Of a DNA stretch of 64,000 nt, positions 11,351-22,000 are shown one piece after another. The notes beneath the pieces were generated by a model. That model saw only the letters and a list, made by a program, of their open reading frames with translations. It was not told the DNA's origin and did no database searches. The stretch is from Oscheius dolichura (taxonomy: Eukaryota; Nematoda; Chromadorea; Rhabditida; Rhabditidae). The stretch spans positions 9,548,001 to 9,612,000 of the forward strand of contig OW051492.1 of NCBI GenBank assembly GCA_932521035.1, read 5' to 3'. Both the position numbers and the translations under genes were made by a program. How positions within the stretch are numbered: the stretch's first letter is position 1; each line of letters starts with the position of its first letter.

Positions 11351-14300
11351 CTACTGCAGCTGCTGGCGGTAGTATTCGTAGACGAGGGCCGAGAAGTGGG
11401 CCGTGTCGCTGTCCTGCAGGGCTCCGCGCTCCTTGCCAAAGTGCAGCAGGGCCATAAACAGGCACATGTACTGGGGGAATGTCTGCACGGCATAGCACCG
11501 CGAGCCCCTCAGCTTACGGACCGTCTGCAGGACATTCAGCTCGCGCATCTTCAACGCGTCCATCACGCACATCTCCAGAGCAACCAGGGTACCTCAAACG
11601 GAGAAAAATTATCATAAAAACGAACAAAAAGCTTCTAGGTCTCGCACCCGTACCGTCTCGGCAGGAAAACGGCCCCAAGGCGCCGATAGAATGGCGCTTG
11701 CTCCCGGAGAAAGACTGCCTGGGAAAAACGGTTAATTTTGACTGAAAAAGTCCTTTTTGAGAAATCCAAAAGAGACATCTTGTAGAGAATTTTCTGCTGA
11801 TTACGGTTGTATCAAAATCTTTCGGAAACTCTAACTTTATCCGTCCGCTGCGAAGATTTAAACTTGGCCGTCCCCCAATCCAGCGCGCGCACCCGTAAAA
11901 CCTCGGCAGCTAGCAGAATTGGAAGACGAACAGATTTTTTGGCTACAAAAAGCTTCTGCCGAGGTTTTACGGGTGCGGAAAAGTAGAAAAATATACTCAA
12001 AAATAACTAAAAAAGAGGCAAAAACGTACCCGATCGTCCTACACCAGCTGAGCAATGTACCACGACGGGAGAGGGCGCATTGCGCACGCGGTTTAGAATA
12101 TCGAAGAGGTGGTTGAAGTCGGCCGGCGACGGGGCCTCGTGGTCCGGCCAGTGCGGGAACATCAGATGGCTGACGGTGCGCTCCTCTCCCTGGTAGGTGA
12201 CCCGGAGGGTGGTCACCCGGACGCCGTCTTCTTCGCCGGCCTTCTCCACCGTCGTCACTTGCATCGGTCCCTGGAGGGCACAGCCGCCAACTTCTCTGGA
12301 AAATTATTATTTTAATAGAAATATAAAAGAAAGGCGTACTCGTTGAAATATTCACTGCACTTGGGCCGGTTGTTCTCCAGATGCTGGCAGAGCATGATCA
12401 CAAACATTGATTTCTCCTGCCAGATCATTCGCCAAAAATCCACTACCGTAGTCTTCTTGGGACCCTGGAATACGGTAAAATTATTGGAATCACTAAAAAA
12501 TGAAGAAAAACGGCCAATTTCAGCCGATAAATTCAGAAGCGTGCGCTATAACCGCGCTCCATTCTAACAGCATGCCAAACGGCATTTCCTTCATTTTCTC
12601 CATTATTTTTAGTTTTTTTTCTATTTTTCTTTCTTTACAGTAATCTCCACCCTGTATACATCATAGAAATGAAGAAAAAGGCATAAAAAATGGTAGAAAT
12701 AGCGATTTGGAACGAGGAAGGTTTAGAATGGAGCAAGGTTACCGCGCGCTCCTGGGCCATCGGGCCATTTCCCGCCTTTTTCTGGCTACTGTAATTATTC
12801 TAATACGGTACCTGAGTGATGATAAACGGCTGGGCGAGGCTGTCGTGGACGACGCGATTGGCATGGATGTACTTGCTGTAGCCGCCCTCGGCCAGGAAGG
12901 TCAGCTCGACGCGCGTCTTGTCCAGGCAGTAGATATTATTGTAGCGGTTCTTGCTCGAGTTCTTCACGTCCAGATAGGCCTTGCACTGCTCCTTCGTCGG
13001 ATCCGGCAGGCTGTTGAACTGGCGGTACAGTTCCTGCACGTTCATCCTATTGCATTGGGCCACAAAATTCATCATGATCAGGGTGAATTTGGTCTTGCTG
13101 TCCTGCTTGTTCGAGAGATTTTTGGGAGCAGGAGGAGGCGGGGGCGGCTTCCTCACTGACACCTCATATTTACTGCTTTCCTCCTCGACGGCCGTCAGAT
13201 CGCCCGATTCCGCCGTCTTGCTCGACGCATCTCCGCGCACTTTCTTCTGCTGAAAAATGAACATTGTACACTTTAACCCATTTTTGCCCGAATTTTCCAT
13301 TTCAAGAAACTTTTACTGGGAGATGAGAGTAGATCCATTCGATGGCGTCTCTCGCCGTCTACAAGGAGAATTTCTTTCATAAACTTGGGAGCGTCACAGT
13401 AAGGAATCGACAACGTTTTACCAGAATTAAGCCCTTCTATAAGCCTCGACAAAAGTAGACCACTCATAGAAAAAGGCTTAATTCTGGTAAAACGCTGTCG
13501 ATTCCTCACTGTGACGTTCCAAACCGTTAGAAACCAGCTCAGCTATCTGACGGCCAGAGGCGCTATCGAATGAACCTATTTTTCAAGAAAAAAATTTTGC
13601 AACTTGAAGGCAAAAAATGTTCATGTTTGAACACATAAGAATGAATGGGTTAAAAAGTAGCCAGAATTCTTCCCGGGACCCGATTCTACGCGAAAAATCA
13701 TCCAAAATGCGTTTTTCTACCGTTTTTCCACCATTTTTAGCGGTGCTCTTGAATTGCAAGCCATATTCTTTCCTGCGCGCGCACCCATAAAGTCTCGGCA
13801 GCTCGCGGGATTAGAGAAAGGGCGGTGCACCCCCGGATCAGAAAACAGACGGTTTAAAACACGGTCGGTTTCGAAAAATGTACGGTTTAGAAAACGGACG
13901 GTTCAAAATCGGTACGGATCAGAAAAAGCCGGTTCAAAACACGGACGTTTTAGAACTATCGTGGCAATAAAAATTGCGGCTACGTACTACGTAGAATTTT
14001 TGCGAAAAAGGTAATTTTTTTCGATTTTATTGTTTGTTCTGTTCCTTTATTTGATTTTTCCTCATAACATTCTTCTTATAGTGTCTAATATATCTCCGTT
14101 TACAGAGAAGATGATGCAGCAGCCTCTGGAAACAAAAGGAAGTGGATTGAGCAACAAGAGCTCTCCACAGGAATTTATTTTTGCAAACATTGCAAGTAAG
14201 TTTGTTTCACTGATTATTTCTTCATTTAGGCATTGTATTTGTTGTTATTTAGCAGCCATTTTACAACTGCTTGCTATTTTATATGTAGAAAATACCCAAA

Positions 14301-15509
14301 TATAGGGGAAACTCTGCGCAAATTTTTTTTGCGATCAGAACTTGTAATTTATTGCTATTTTTTATTATTTGCTTCTTTTAAGCTTTCCTAATGTTTATTT
14401 TTCAGGAGCAGATCGTCTTCAGCAAGAAGGAAGAGTTTCTGAGCAACGCTGCTCAGTTTAAAATGTTTTTTTTTTGTTTCTTGTCTATTTTTTGCCTTAT
14501 CTCGCCTTTCTAATTGTACTTTCCTTTCTTTTTTTGTTCTTTATTGTTGTATTAACTTTTCTTAATAAATATCATGAAAATAAACGTTGTTTTATCATAT
14601 ATAACGGGTAGAAAACTGGATGGAAGCCATCAAGGCTTTTGTTTTTTATTTTCGACTCTGTACGTAGTATTTTTATTGCCACGAAAGTTCTAAAACGTCC
14701 GTGTTTTGAACCGACCTTTTTCTGAACCGTCCGTTTTCGAAACCGTCCAGTTCTAAAGCGTCCGGTTTCTAAACCGTACATTTTTCGAAACCGACCGTGT
14801 TTTAAACCGTCTGTTTTCTGATCCGGGGGTGCACCGAAAGGGCGCGTCAGAGAACAAAGCAATCTGCTGCCGAGATCGTACGGGTGCAGGCGCACGGGAA
14901 ATTGCCCTAGCCAGCGGTGTATTTGACCAGGAAAGCGGTTCAAAATGGGGGAATTTTCCCGCTCCCAGACAGGAATTTTACGAACTTTTTGTTCTGGACG
15001 GGTAAAATTGACCAAAACCAGCGTCCCAACAAGAAAAATCAGCCCATTTTGGGAAAATGGCTCCGAGACGTACCCGAATGGTGGCTCTCTTCTTTTTGAG
15101 CTCCTTCTTGACGGAGTGGGTTTCGTCTTCCCGGGAGAGGCTGCTAGAGCTGCTGTTCACTTGGCTCTTCGAGTCGATAGACGACTTCTGCCGGACACAG
15201 GATTTGGCCCGGCGCGGCGGCAGCGAGGAGGCCTCCTTCGCAACGGCGGGCACCTTCTTCGTGGCGATGCTGCCGGTGGCCGTCTTCGGTATCTTCTCCA
15301 GCTCCTTGCGCACTTGAAACATAAAGAGCTTGTTGTCCTTCGAGGTCAGGGTCAGCTTCTCGGCACTGGGCGGCGGGGTGCTCGTCTTTTCCGACGTCTG
15401 ATGCCGTTTCTTCCGGTTGCCGCCTTGCGAAACCGATACACTTTTCTAAAAATGGCCGGTTACGGTAGAAAGCGGCAGCAGCCGATACCCGGGGGGTGTT
15501 GGGCTTCAT
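11351..15509 (-). CDS. classical protein tyrosine phosphatase
   Basis: Six exons (15,509-15,489; 15,445-15,074; 13,249-12,812; 12,464-12,340; 12,295-12,030; 11,592-11,351) join in phase into 487 residues. The N-terminal ~150 residues are Ser/Lys-rich and low in complexity, followed by a short polyproline tract. The C-terminal half is a complete PTP domain that hydrolyses phosphotyrosine: KNRYNNI substrate-recognition loop, DFWRMIW, the WPDHEAP loop with the general-acid Asp, the HCSAGVGRSGT P-loop with catalytic Cys and Arg, and a QTVRKLRG Q-loop. All key residues are present, so it is probably active. There is one domain, no signal peptide and no membrane segment, so it is likely cytoplasmic. 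Nematodes have a large expansion of such PTPs, many sperm-enriched. I cannot name the ortholog. The 1.8-kb second intron is bloated by nested repeats. Confidence 0.9.
11645..11665. repeat. family A single arm
   Basis: GCACCCGTACCGTCTCGGCAG, matching the variant left arm at 31,231. No right arm is visible. PTP intron. Confidence 0.6.
11889..11978. repeat. family A hairpin with paired arm change
   Basis: The left arm reads GTAAAACCTCGGCAG and the right arm CTGCCGAGGTTTTAC. The same position differs from the family consensus in both arms, so pairing is preserved. PTP intron. Confidence 0.9.
12540..12749. repeat. family B TIR element, copy 5
   Basis: GCGCTATAACCGCGCTCC at the left, TTAGAATGGAGCAAGGTTAC plus CGCGCGC at the right. 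In the PTP intron between the KNRY and DFWRMIW exons. Confidence 0.75.
13388..13520. repeat. short inverted-repeat element
   Basis: GGAGCGTCACAG...GAATTAAGCC (13,388-13,432) is matched in inverse by GGCTTAATTCTGG...GTGACGTTCC (about 13,477-13,520), leaving a ~45-base loop. Outer words CTTTAACCCATT (13,271) and AATGGGTTAAAAAG (13,646) are also inverted and may mark a larger parent element. PTP intron 2. Confidence 0.75.
13824..14835. mobile_element. non-autonomous DNA transposon with 8-bp target duplication
   Basis: The element begins and ends with GGTGCACC and has inverted terminal repeats of about 165 bases (13,824-13,990 and 14,665-14,835). These are built from a degenerate ~13-base ACGGTTYAAAAC-like subunit. 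It is flanked by direct repeats GAAAGGGC at 13,816-13,823 and 14,836-14,843. An 8-bp duplication is typical of hAT and some related superfamilies; assigning one would be inference. The AT-rich interior carries a small spliced reading frame but no full transposase. It sits inside a family A hairpin in PTP intron 2, so it inserted after the hairpin did. Confidence 0.85.
14105..14442 (+). CDS. mini-gene or transposase fragment inside the TIR element
   Basis: After the acceptor gtttacag, an exon (about 14,106-14,193) encodes an acidic-then-basic stretch with WIEQQELSTGIYFCKHCK, a CxxC pair like half of a BED or other zinc finger. A gtaagt donor and ttttcag acceptor (exon from 14,406) join in phase to a Ser/Arg-rich tail and TGA at 14,440. 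AATAAA follows near 14,560. No start codon exon was identified. It may be a relic of the autonomous parent's transposase or a captured host exon. Confidence 0.35.
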
Positions 15510-16409
15510 GGCGAGGAGACAGGAAGCCGAATGAGCTGGATTTGGACGGAATGGCTGCGCGTCAACTTGTCATCTCGGAATAGACAGGTTTTCGCCAGAA
15601 ATTGAACGGTTTTTCACCAAATTTCGACATTCTGAACCTTCTAAATTGTTTGGCAGAGAGAGGTAAAATGAATCAGGGCGGGCCAGGAGACTCTGCCGGC
15701 CAGGTGGCAGACTCCGCGGCCGTCCTCCGGGGCCAAACCTCGAAGTCGACGGGGCCGATGCTCCATACCAGAACTGTGTAGGAATGGGAGTCTTTAGAAT
15801 GGAACGGAACGGGAACAATCTCCTAAAAAAGTTACAGAGCGAGCCAGGAACAGAATTCCCACATAGCCAAGGTATATTACGGTATGGAGCTTCTTGGGAG
15901 GCAGGGATCAATTGGAAAGAATATTACACCTGCCAGGGACTTGAAAAGGGACAAGCTAGTTACCGTAATCCATCAACTACTCGGCTAGCAGCCTTGTAAA
16001 AAGCCACGCGGGTGGCTCCCGGGTAAAAGCCCGGCAGACGCCCGGGCATAGTGAACTCCCATCCCGAAAACGCCCACTTTTACAAAATTCTTCATGGCGA
16101 TCCATGGATAAATGATGAGTCAAAATATTCGTCACACCCTACTGAACAACTTTGTAATACAACATTTTTTTATGAAAACGCGAGGATAACGAGGAAGGGG
16201 AGCCGAGAGCTCGCCTAGTCGAGCTCTTGGTCTCGCCTTCGAATTTTACCCGGCCATTTGATTTCTTACGGCTACTGGTCGAAAGCGAGAGTTCCTGTAT
16301 AATGCGTCTAATCATTTTCCAAAGCTGTAATATCCTGTCATCAACTTTTAATCAATTCTCTGGGAAGGCCAGCTCATTCGCTCTTTTGCTCTGTGATAAG
16401 CCAGTTGTT
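15510..16409. other. intergenic, divergent promoter region
   Basis: This is the shared upstream region of the PTP (-) and the Ala/Pro-repeat gene (+). It contains a GC-rich stretch with self-complementary CCCGGG words (16,015-16,050) and a short hairpin GAGAGCTCG...CGAGCTCTT (16,204-16,228). No coding exon is seen. Confidence 0.4.
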
Positions 16410-17228
16410 ATGGCTTCTCAGAGTAGGTTTTCTAAATTTTTGTCACTTTCTGATTGCTGCTCTTAAATCTATAAACAAACAGTTTTATTTCCAGTGAACA
16501 GGAAACAACATCTGGAAAGGGTTGCCAAGTGCCTCTTCGCCGCTGGAACTCTCATTTACTGCTTGGCCCAGGAGGAGGCGGACAGCCGCCCCGCGATGCT
16601 GACGGCTGCTGCTGGATCCTCGAATAGGGCTGGCCCCACTCCGGTGCCGGCTACTGGTGGACGGCCGACGGGCGCCTCTCCTGCCGCTCCAAAGCCGGCT
16701 GGCGCTCCTTCCGCCGCTCCGAAGCCGGCTGGCGCCTCTCCTGCCGCTCCGAAGCCGGCTGGCGCTCCTTCCGCCGCTCCGAAGCCGGCTGGCGCCTCTC
16801 CTGCCGCTCCGAAGCCGGCTGGCGCTCCTTCCGCCGCTCCGAAGCCGGCTGCCGCCTCTCCTGCCGCGCCGAAGCCAGCTGGCGCCTCTCCCGCCCCGCC
16901 GTCGACTTTCAACGGCACTCTGCACTTCCAAAATCTGACCCGCGGGATTGTCAGGGTGGACCAGGAGCCTAACATCCCGGGAAGTGAGACCGTAAGGGAG
17001 CCAAGCGAGCCGGGCCGCTTGAACAAGTCGATGCAAACCATCTTGGTGGATCCGGCCCTCTTTCCGAATCCCTACATCGAGAAGGGGGAGACGGACAACG
17101 ACTACCGCCTCTACCTGCCCCACAGCCCGGACGTCCAGATCAAGATGCTGCCCCATGATCCCCAGCGGTCGACGGACCCCTACATCGAGAAGGGACCGGC
17201 TGCAAACGAGTACCTGCTCTACCTCTAG
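16410..17228 (+). CDS. Ala/Pro-rich tandem-repeat protein
   Basis: A 13-base first exon (16,410-16,422, coding MASQ plus the first base of the next codon) joins in phase to 16,495-17,228, giving about 249 residues. An N-terminal hydrophobic stretch (KCLFAAGTLIYCLAQ) could be a signal peptide or anchor. Residues ~55-125 are a tandem repeat of 10-residue units (APKPAGA(S/P)(P/S)A). The C-terminus repeats a motif [N/D]PYIEKG-x4-5-[D/E]Y-x-LYL twice, the second copy ending the protein. AATAAA follows at about 17,238. I do not recognise the family. Exon 1 is an inference from phase and splice consensus; the long reading frame on the opposite strand is a shadow of the repeat. Confidence 0.65.
16672..16890 (+). 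repeat. 60-bp coding minisatellite
   Basis: About 3.5 copies of a 60-base unit, itself two 30-base halves, are almost identical at the base level (16,681, 16,741, 16,801 and a partial from 16,861). This indicates recent expansion and likely length polymorphism. Confidence 0.9.
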
Positions 17229-17349
17229 ACAAGAGATAATAAATGTTTTTGTTTAAATTTCGTGTTGTTTACTTACTTGTTTATTATTTCGTCTTCTTGT
17301 CGGTCAGATTTCCTACTGGTTTTAGCTAGCATTTTGGCTCCTGGCGGAA

Positions 17350-17500
17350 CCTGGGCGCGCCCGTTTTGGGCGTCGCGCGTTTGTGTCCATATCTCGGTCA
17401 TTTCTTGGCCAATTTCAAAAATTCAAAAGCTACCTTGGAGAGTTTTTCAAGGCAAATCTAACGTACTTGGTTATAACTCAAATGGCTCTAGCTAAGCAGC
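17350..17500. repeat. family D fold-back arm, diverged single copy
   Basis: CGTTTGTGTCCATATCTCGG, CATTTCTTGGCCAATTTCAA and TAACTCAAATGGCT match, in order, the arm of the inverted repeat at 39.4-39.8 kb. Confidence 0.6.
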
Positions 17501-17950
17501 CCAAAATTGGAAGTTTGACCAATTTATGCTGACAAAGGCTCAAGGCGCCTAATAGACATCAAACCGCTCCAACAACCTATAAAATTTCAGCACCATTACC
17601 GTAGTCTTCTTCTAACCGAGGTTGTATTGAACGAGACAGAATTCCGAGGTCCAGATCCATCATTTCTCGGGTTAAAAGTTGCTTCTTTATCATACTCAAA
17701 ACGGGGCAGACTTTGTAGAGCAGCTCCCGCTGATCATTTTCCCCCATTTTCCACCGTCTGAAACGTCTAAAATCAAAAGATAGAGATCAGTAACTGTCGC
17801 GACTCGTGAGAAGAGGAAAAACTTGGAAATAATGGATTGGCCTCTGGATTTTGACGCCCTCGCCGGTGGCTGATCAAATAATTCACAAGGAAGTGTTTAT
17901 AAGCTTTTCGAATGTGGCAAATCGGCTGACCCACGTTCCCATCCCAAAAA
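17501..17950. other. intergenic
   Basis: No exon was recognised. One TACCGTAGTC word is present. It probably includes the promoter of the ShKT gene. Confidence 0.4.
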
Positions 17951-18396
17951 ATGTTCTACGGTTGCTGGATTTTCGCCCTCTTCCTCACTTTTTCGCCTCT
18001 TTTCCAGGCTCAGGACGACGACTCCGGTACCGGGCCCTTTCCCGCCCTTTAAATTCAAAAATTGGTTTCAGAATGCCACGATTTGAATTCAAATTGTGCC
18101 GGGATGAAGGAGTACTGTAACCGGACCCATTATTTCCTTCTGATGACTGAAAAATGTGCCCTGACTTGTGGTAGATGTGATTATGTCATCCCCTCGGCCT
18201 ATTACAGCCGTAAATTTAATTTTTTGTCAATATAAAAATTGTATTTTTAGCGTCCTGCCGCGATAATATCAACATAGACTGTGGGAAATACGTGGATTAC
18301 TGTACGAAGAAGCGATACATCCCGTTGATGACGAAGCATTGCCCATTCACTTGTAAGATTTGTAACGAGGGAAAACCGAATCAGGAGGAGAAGTAA
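17951..18396 (+). CDS. secreted protein with two ShKT domains
   Basis: Three exons (17,951-18,026; 18,072-18,209; 18,251-18,396) join in phase into 119 residues. The N-terminus is a clear signal peptide (hydrophobic core FALFLTFSPLF, cleavage near QAQ/DDD). Two ShKT six-cysteine domains follow. The first begins CHDLNSNC and ends ALTCGRC; the second begins CRDNINIDCG and ends PFTCKIC. A short acidic tail follows and AATAAA lies at 18,437. ShKT domains are very common in nematode secreted proteins, alone or attached to peptidases and tyrosinases. Here they stand alone, so a role as an extracellular effector, channel modulator or structural peptide cannot be told apart. Confidence 0.88.
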
Positions 18397-18499
18397 AAGA
18401 AGAAAACAGGGAGGAAACTTTAATATAAACATTGTTAATAAATATGTAGGGAGTTTAGTAGCTTTAAAATACCGTAATCCTCGTGCTATAACGGTAAAA

Positions 18500-18708
18500 G
18501 AGTGCTGTAACCGCGCTCCATTCTAACAGCCAGCCAGTCGGCATTTTCTTTCATTTTTTCCAGTTTTTTTTTTCTACTTTTTTTCTATTTTTCTTTCTTT
18601 ACAGTAATCTACACGCTGTGAAGATTATAGAAATCAACAAAAAATCATGAAAAATGGTAATAATAGCGAGTTGCGCCGGTTTTTGAATGGAGCATGGTTA
18701 CGGCGCGC
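18500..18708. repeat. family B TIR element, copy 6
   Basis: GTGCTGTAACCGCGCTCC left, GAATGGAGCATGGTTACGGC right. Interior TTTACAGTAATCTACACGC is typical. Confidence 0.75.
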
Positions 18709-19025
18709 CCTTTGGAGAAAACGCTTCCAACGAACCTCCTACAGTACTTTTCTTAAGTTTCAACATTCTAACATGATAAAGAAGATCAAGATCTCCTATG
18801 CTATACAAAAATAGTCCTTTAAAAATAGTCAAAAATGGACGAACCCCGCCTTTTTATGCGATGGAGGCGGTTACCGAGCCTAGTACAGTTTTCCCTAAAA
18901 ATATACAGAAATCTTCATTAACGGCCTTTAAAATAATACAAAAAAAACATGATTAAAGATGTATAAAACTGATATCTATAGAGATCACAGAAAATCTCGT
19001 ATTTTTTTCCGTTTAAATTCAAAAT
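18709..19025. other. intergenic between convergent genes
   Basis: AT-rich, with a CTACAGTA word near 18,741. No coding signal is seen. Confidence 0.4.
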
Positions 19026-22000
19026 TCACCGGGGACTGATCCCGTCCTTGTAGCTGTCCCTCTTCCCGCCGTAGCCGCCTCGCTCCCTGCTCCGGTTCCG
19101 GCCGTTTCGTAATCCTTTGGCTATGTCATCCACCTTCGATTCCCACTCTTTTCTCAGTTGGCGAGATCTCGACGTCGACGGGAGTCGATTCATCCGGGAG
19201 TTTTCCTTCAGGTCGCGGAGAATGTCCCGATGGCGCTTGACTCCACAAACCGAGGACATGTGGCTCTTCAGACCGCAGATGAAGCAAGTGACGTCGTTAC
19301 ACTGGGCAGTACCCTCTCGGCGATGATCTCCGCCACATCTTAACACGAAAAAATTAATTGGAATACTGTAACGACAGCCACAGGAGCCACAGTTCCGCAG
19401 ACAAGCCAGGTTTCCCCTATTTTTGGGCGAAAAGTCCCAGAAAAGACGAAATTGGGTTCTAATAGTATTCTACAGTATCCAAAATAATATTAGGAACGTT
19501 TTCTAGCTAGTTAAAATAAATTTAAAGGAGGATACGGTAACCACAAGAGCCACAGTTCCGCAGTTAAGCCTTTCTCCCCATGTTTGGCCATGTTTTGGGG
19601 GGAAATTACATAAACCAACCGGTAGCAGAAGTTCTTCAGCCGGAGGAGGAGTTTCCTGTCGCGAATATCGGTTACGGTAGCGCAGTCGACATTCTGGTGG
19701 AGTCCCTCGCAGAACTGGCAAATGTAACGGCTCTTCTGGTCGCAACAGCCACGGTACTCACACACGTGACACTCCGTTTCGTGTCTGGAAATAGAAAATA
19801 TGGGTTTTTCGAACTGAAAGAACTGGCTGTCTAACTATGGCGCGAGTTGTCTAACTGTGGTGCCAGCTGTCTTACGATAAAACTAGCTGTCTAACTGCGG
19901 CTGGGGCCTAGAAATGAGGCTAATTGCTGCCAATTATGAAAATGACTGTCTTACTGCGGACAGAACCTTTTTAGCTGCAGAAAGCGCTGTCTAACTGTGC
20001 CTAAAAGAGTCTTTATGTCAAAATTTGCTGTCTACCTGTGGTGCTCTCGCTGTCTATTTGTGTCCATTGACTGTCTAACTGTCGCCCTACCTCTGATAGC
20101 TGTCGTTCCTCTTCCTCTTCCTCGGGTCCCTGTCCTCTTTCCACGACTGTTCTCGCTTGAAATTGCCGTCATCCGATTCCGAGTCCTTCCTCGATGACGA
20201 GTCCTCATCCGCCGTGTGTGCGTCCTCGTCGTCCACGTCCATATCCCCGAATCCTTCGATGTGATACGTCTCCGGACAGGGTTCCCTCTTCAGGGTCATC
20301 AGAATCGGCTTGGACAGGGAAATGGAGAGCGGGACGACTTCGGGTTCGGGGGCCGGGACAAATCCCGAGGTGAAGCTGGGTCCAGGGTGGATCGGCTTCT
20401 CTTCTTCTTCTTTTTGCGGTTCCGGCGGTTTTACAGGAAATTTTTCCTCCTCGGGAAGGTCAGAAGGAACGTCGGCGCCGGTATCCGCTGAGGAACACGT
20501 CTCGTAGCAGTTTATTTGGATTCCTTGGGGCATTGCGTCTGAAAAACGATTTTTTAGACCTTTAAACGGATTTATCAGTTTCTAAAGACCTCCCAGACCA
20601 ATAAAGCAGCAAACATTTTTAAAAACGCAATCAAAAATTGGCAATAGGGCACGATTTCTTCCTCTACAAGGCGCCGGTCTACAGTAACCCGCTCAAACGC
20701 TCAAATACAGCGTTTATGGCGTTTTTTCTTGATTTATATTGATTTTATTCTTTTCAGGATAATTCTCAGCCTCTGTTTAAAGGTACCAAAGCCCAAGAAT
20801 ACTGTATTTCGGGTCTTGAAACGAGCAAATGCCCCTTGAAGGTAGAAACCCCCGCGCATTCGCTGTAAGATCTTTTCCAACCAAATTTTTAGCTGTAAAT
20901 TTCAAAAAGAAAACTATAAACTGACGTTGTATCGGTAGCTGATAAACATTTCCAGCTGTAGCAACATTTCCAATAGGAACTTCCGGACTGGCGGGCGATT
21001 CTTCGTAGGACTCCTCGGGCGGGGTCCTGGGCCCGATGGGAGTCCTTGGCCCCCTCGGTGGCACTCTGACCGGCATCGGGGTGTAGTTCAGCTGCGGTGT
21101 CGGGTCATAATAAGTCGCGACTGGCTGTGTGTGTTGAATACTTTGCATATGTTGATTATAAGCGTATTGTTGAAGGAGAGCCGCGTTATTGGCCATTAGA
21201 AGTTGGGGGACATCGTCTTTGGTGATGAAATCAGCCATCCCGATGTCTGTTTGGCTGTCGTTTTCCGATTTTTTCATGGGAAGAGGTGGATCCTTCGGTT
21301 TTTTGACCAAATTTCGAGCCATATCTGAAAAAAACGGGATTTTGGCGGTTTTGGCTGTCTAACTGTGGCTCTTGAGCCTATTTTCCGTTTCCGATTGTCT
21401 AACTGTGGCTTCCCCCTCCAGACGTACCATTGATAAAATTGGCAATTGCTTCCTTTTCCGCGTTTTGTAGCTCCATCAGGAAGGATAAATCTTGTGCCAG
21501 AAGATTTTGCGAGAAGCTCGACATCTACAGTAAGCGTTTTTTTCTTCCGGGTCCTGTAGGGAAAACTCACGGGAATGGCTCCCTCGACCTTGCAAATCTT
21601 TCGGATATGAGTCAGAGCCAAATGCGGAGTGACGAAGCCACATTGACATTTGGGACAGGAGTAGAGGCGAAATTCTAAATTAAAAACTAGGTTCATTAAT
21701 TCTTGGCACGACAGACAGCGCGGGCAGTTGAAATTGGAGATAATTTAGGCCCCTGGATTTAATTGGACAAGGGGCAACGGCGGCAGGAGGCAGCGGATAT
21801 GGAATTACCCTCGGTGGCAGCGGGCTGGGACTGTTTACTGAGGAACGGGGCCCCAGAGGAGGATGGGTAGGTCTAGACGGCTTCTACACTTCGAAAATAA
21901 CAAATTCCATTCATAAAATTGGCCTCAGAACCTTAATTAGGCCTTTAAATGGGCCTGGGACCTTTTTCTGGCCTGATTCAGATTTAAAAATCCCCCACGC

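Larger units (their letters stand above)
13791..14888. repeat. family A hairpin split by an insertion
   Basis: Left arm GCACCCATAAAGTCTCGGCA at 13,791 and right arm CTGCCGAGATCGTACGGG ending at 14,888. The loop contains the 1,012-bp TIR element at 13,824-14,835. Confidence 0.85.

Noticed and set aside
12707-13159. 150-codon + strand frame
   Set aside because: Antisense shadow of the PTP exon with KNRYNNI.
16485-17156. 223- and 161-codon frames on - strand over the Ala/Pro repeat
   Set aside because: Shadows of the 60-bp coding minisatellite; the + frame has the non-repeat C-terminal motif and stop plus poly(A) signal.
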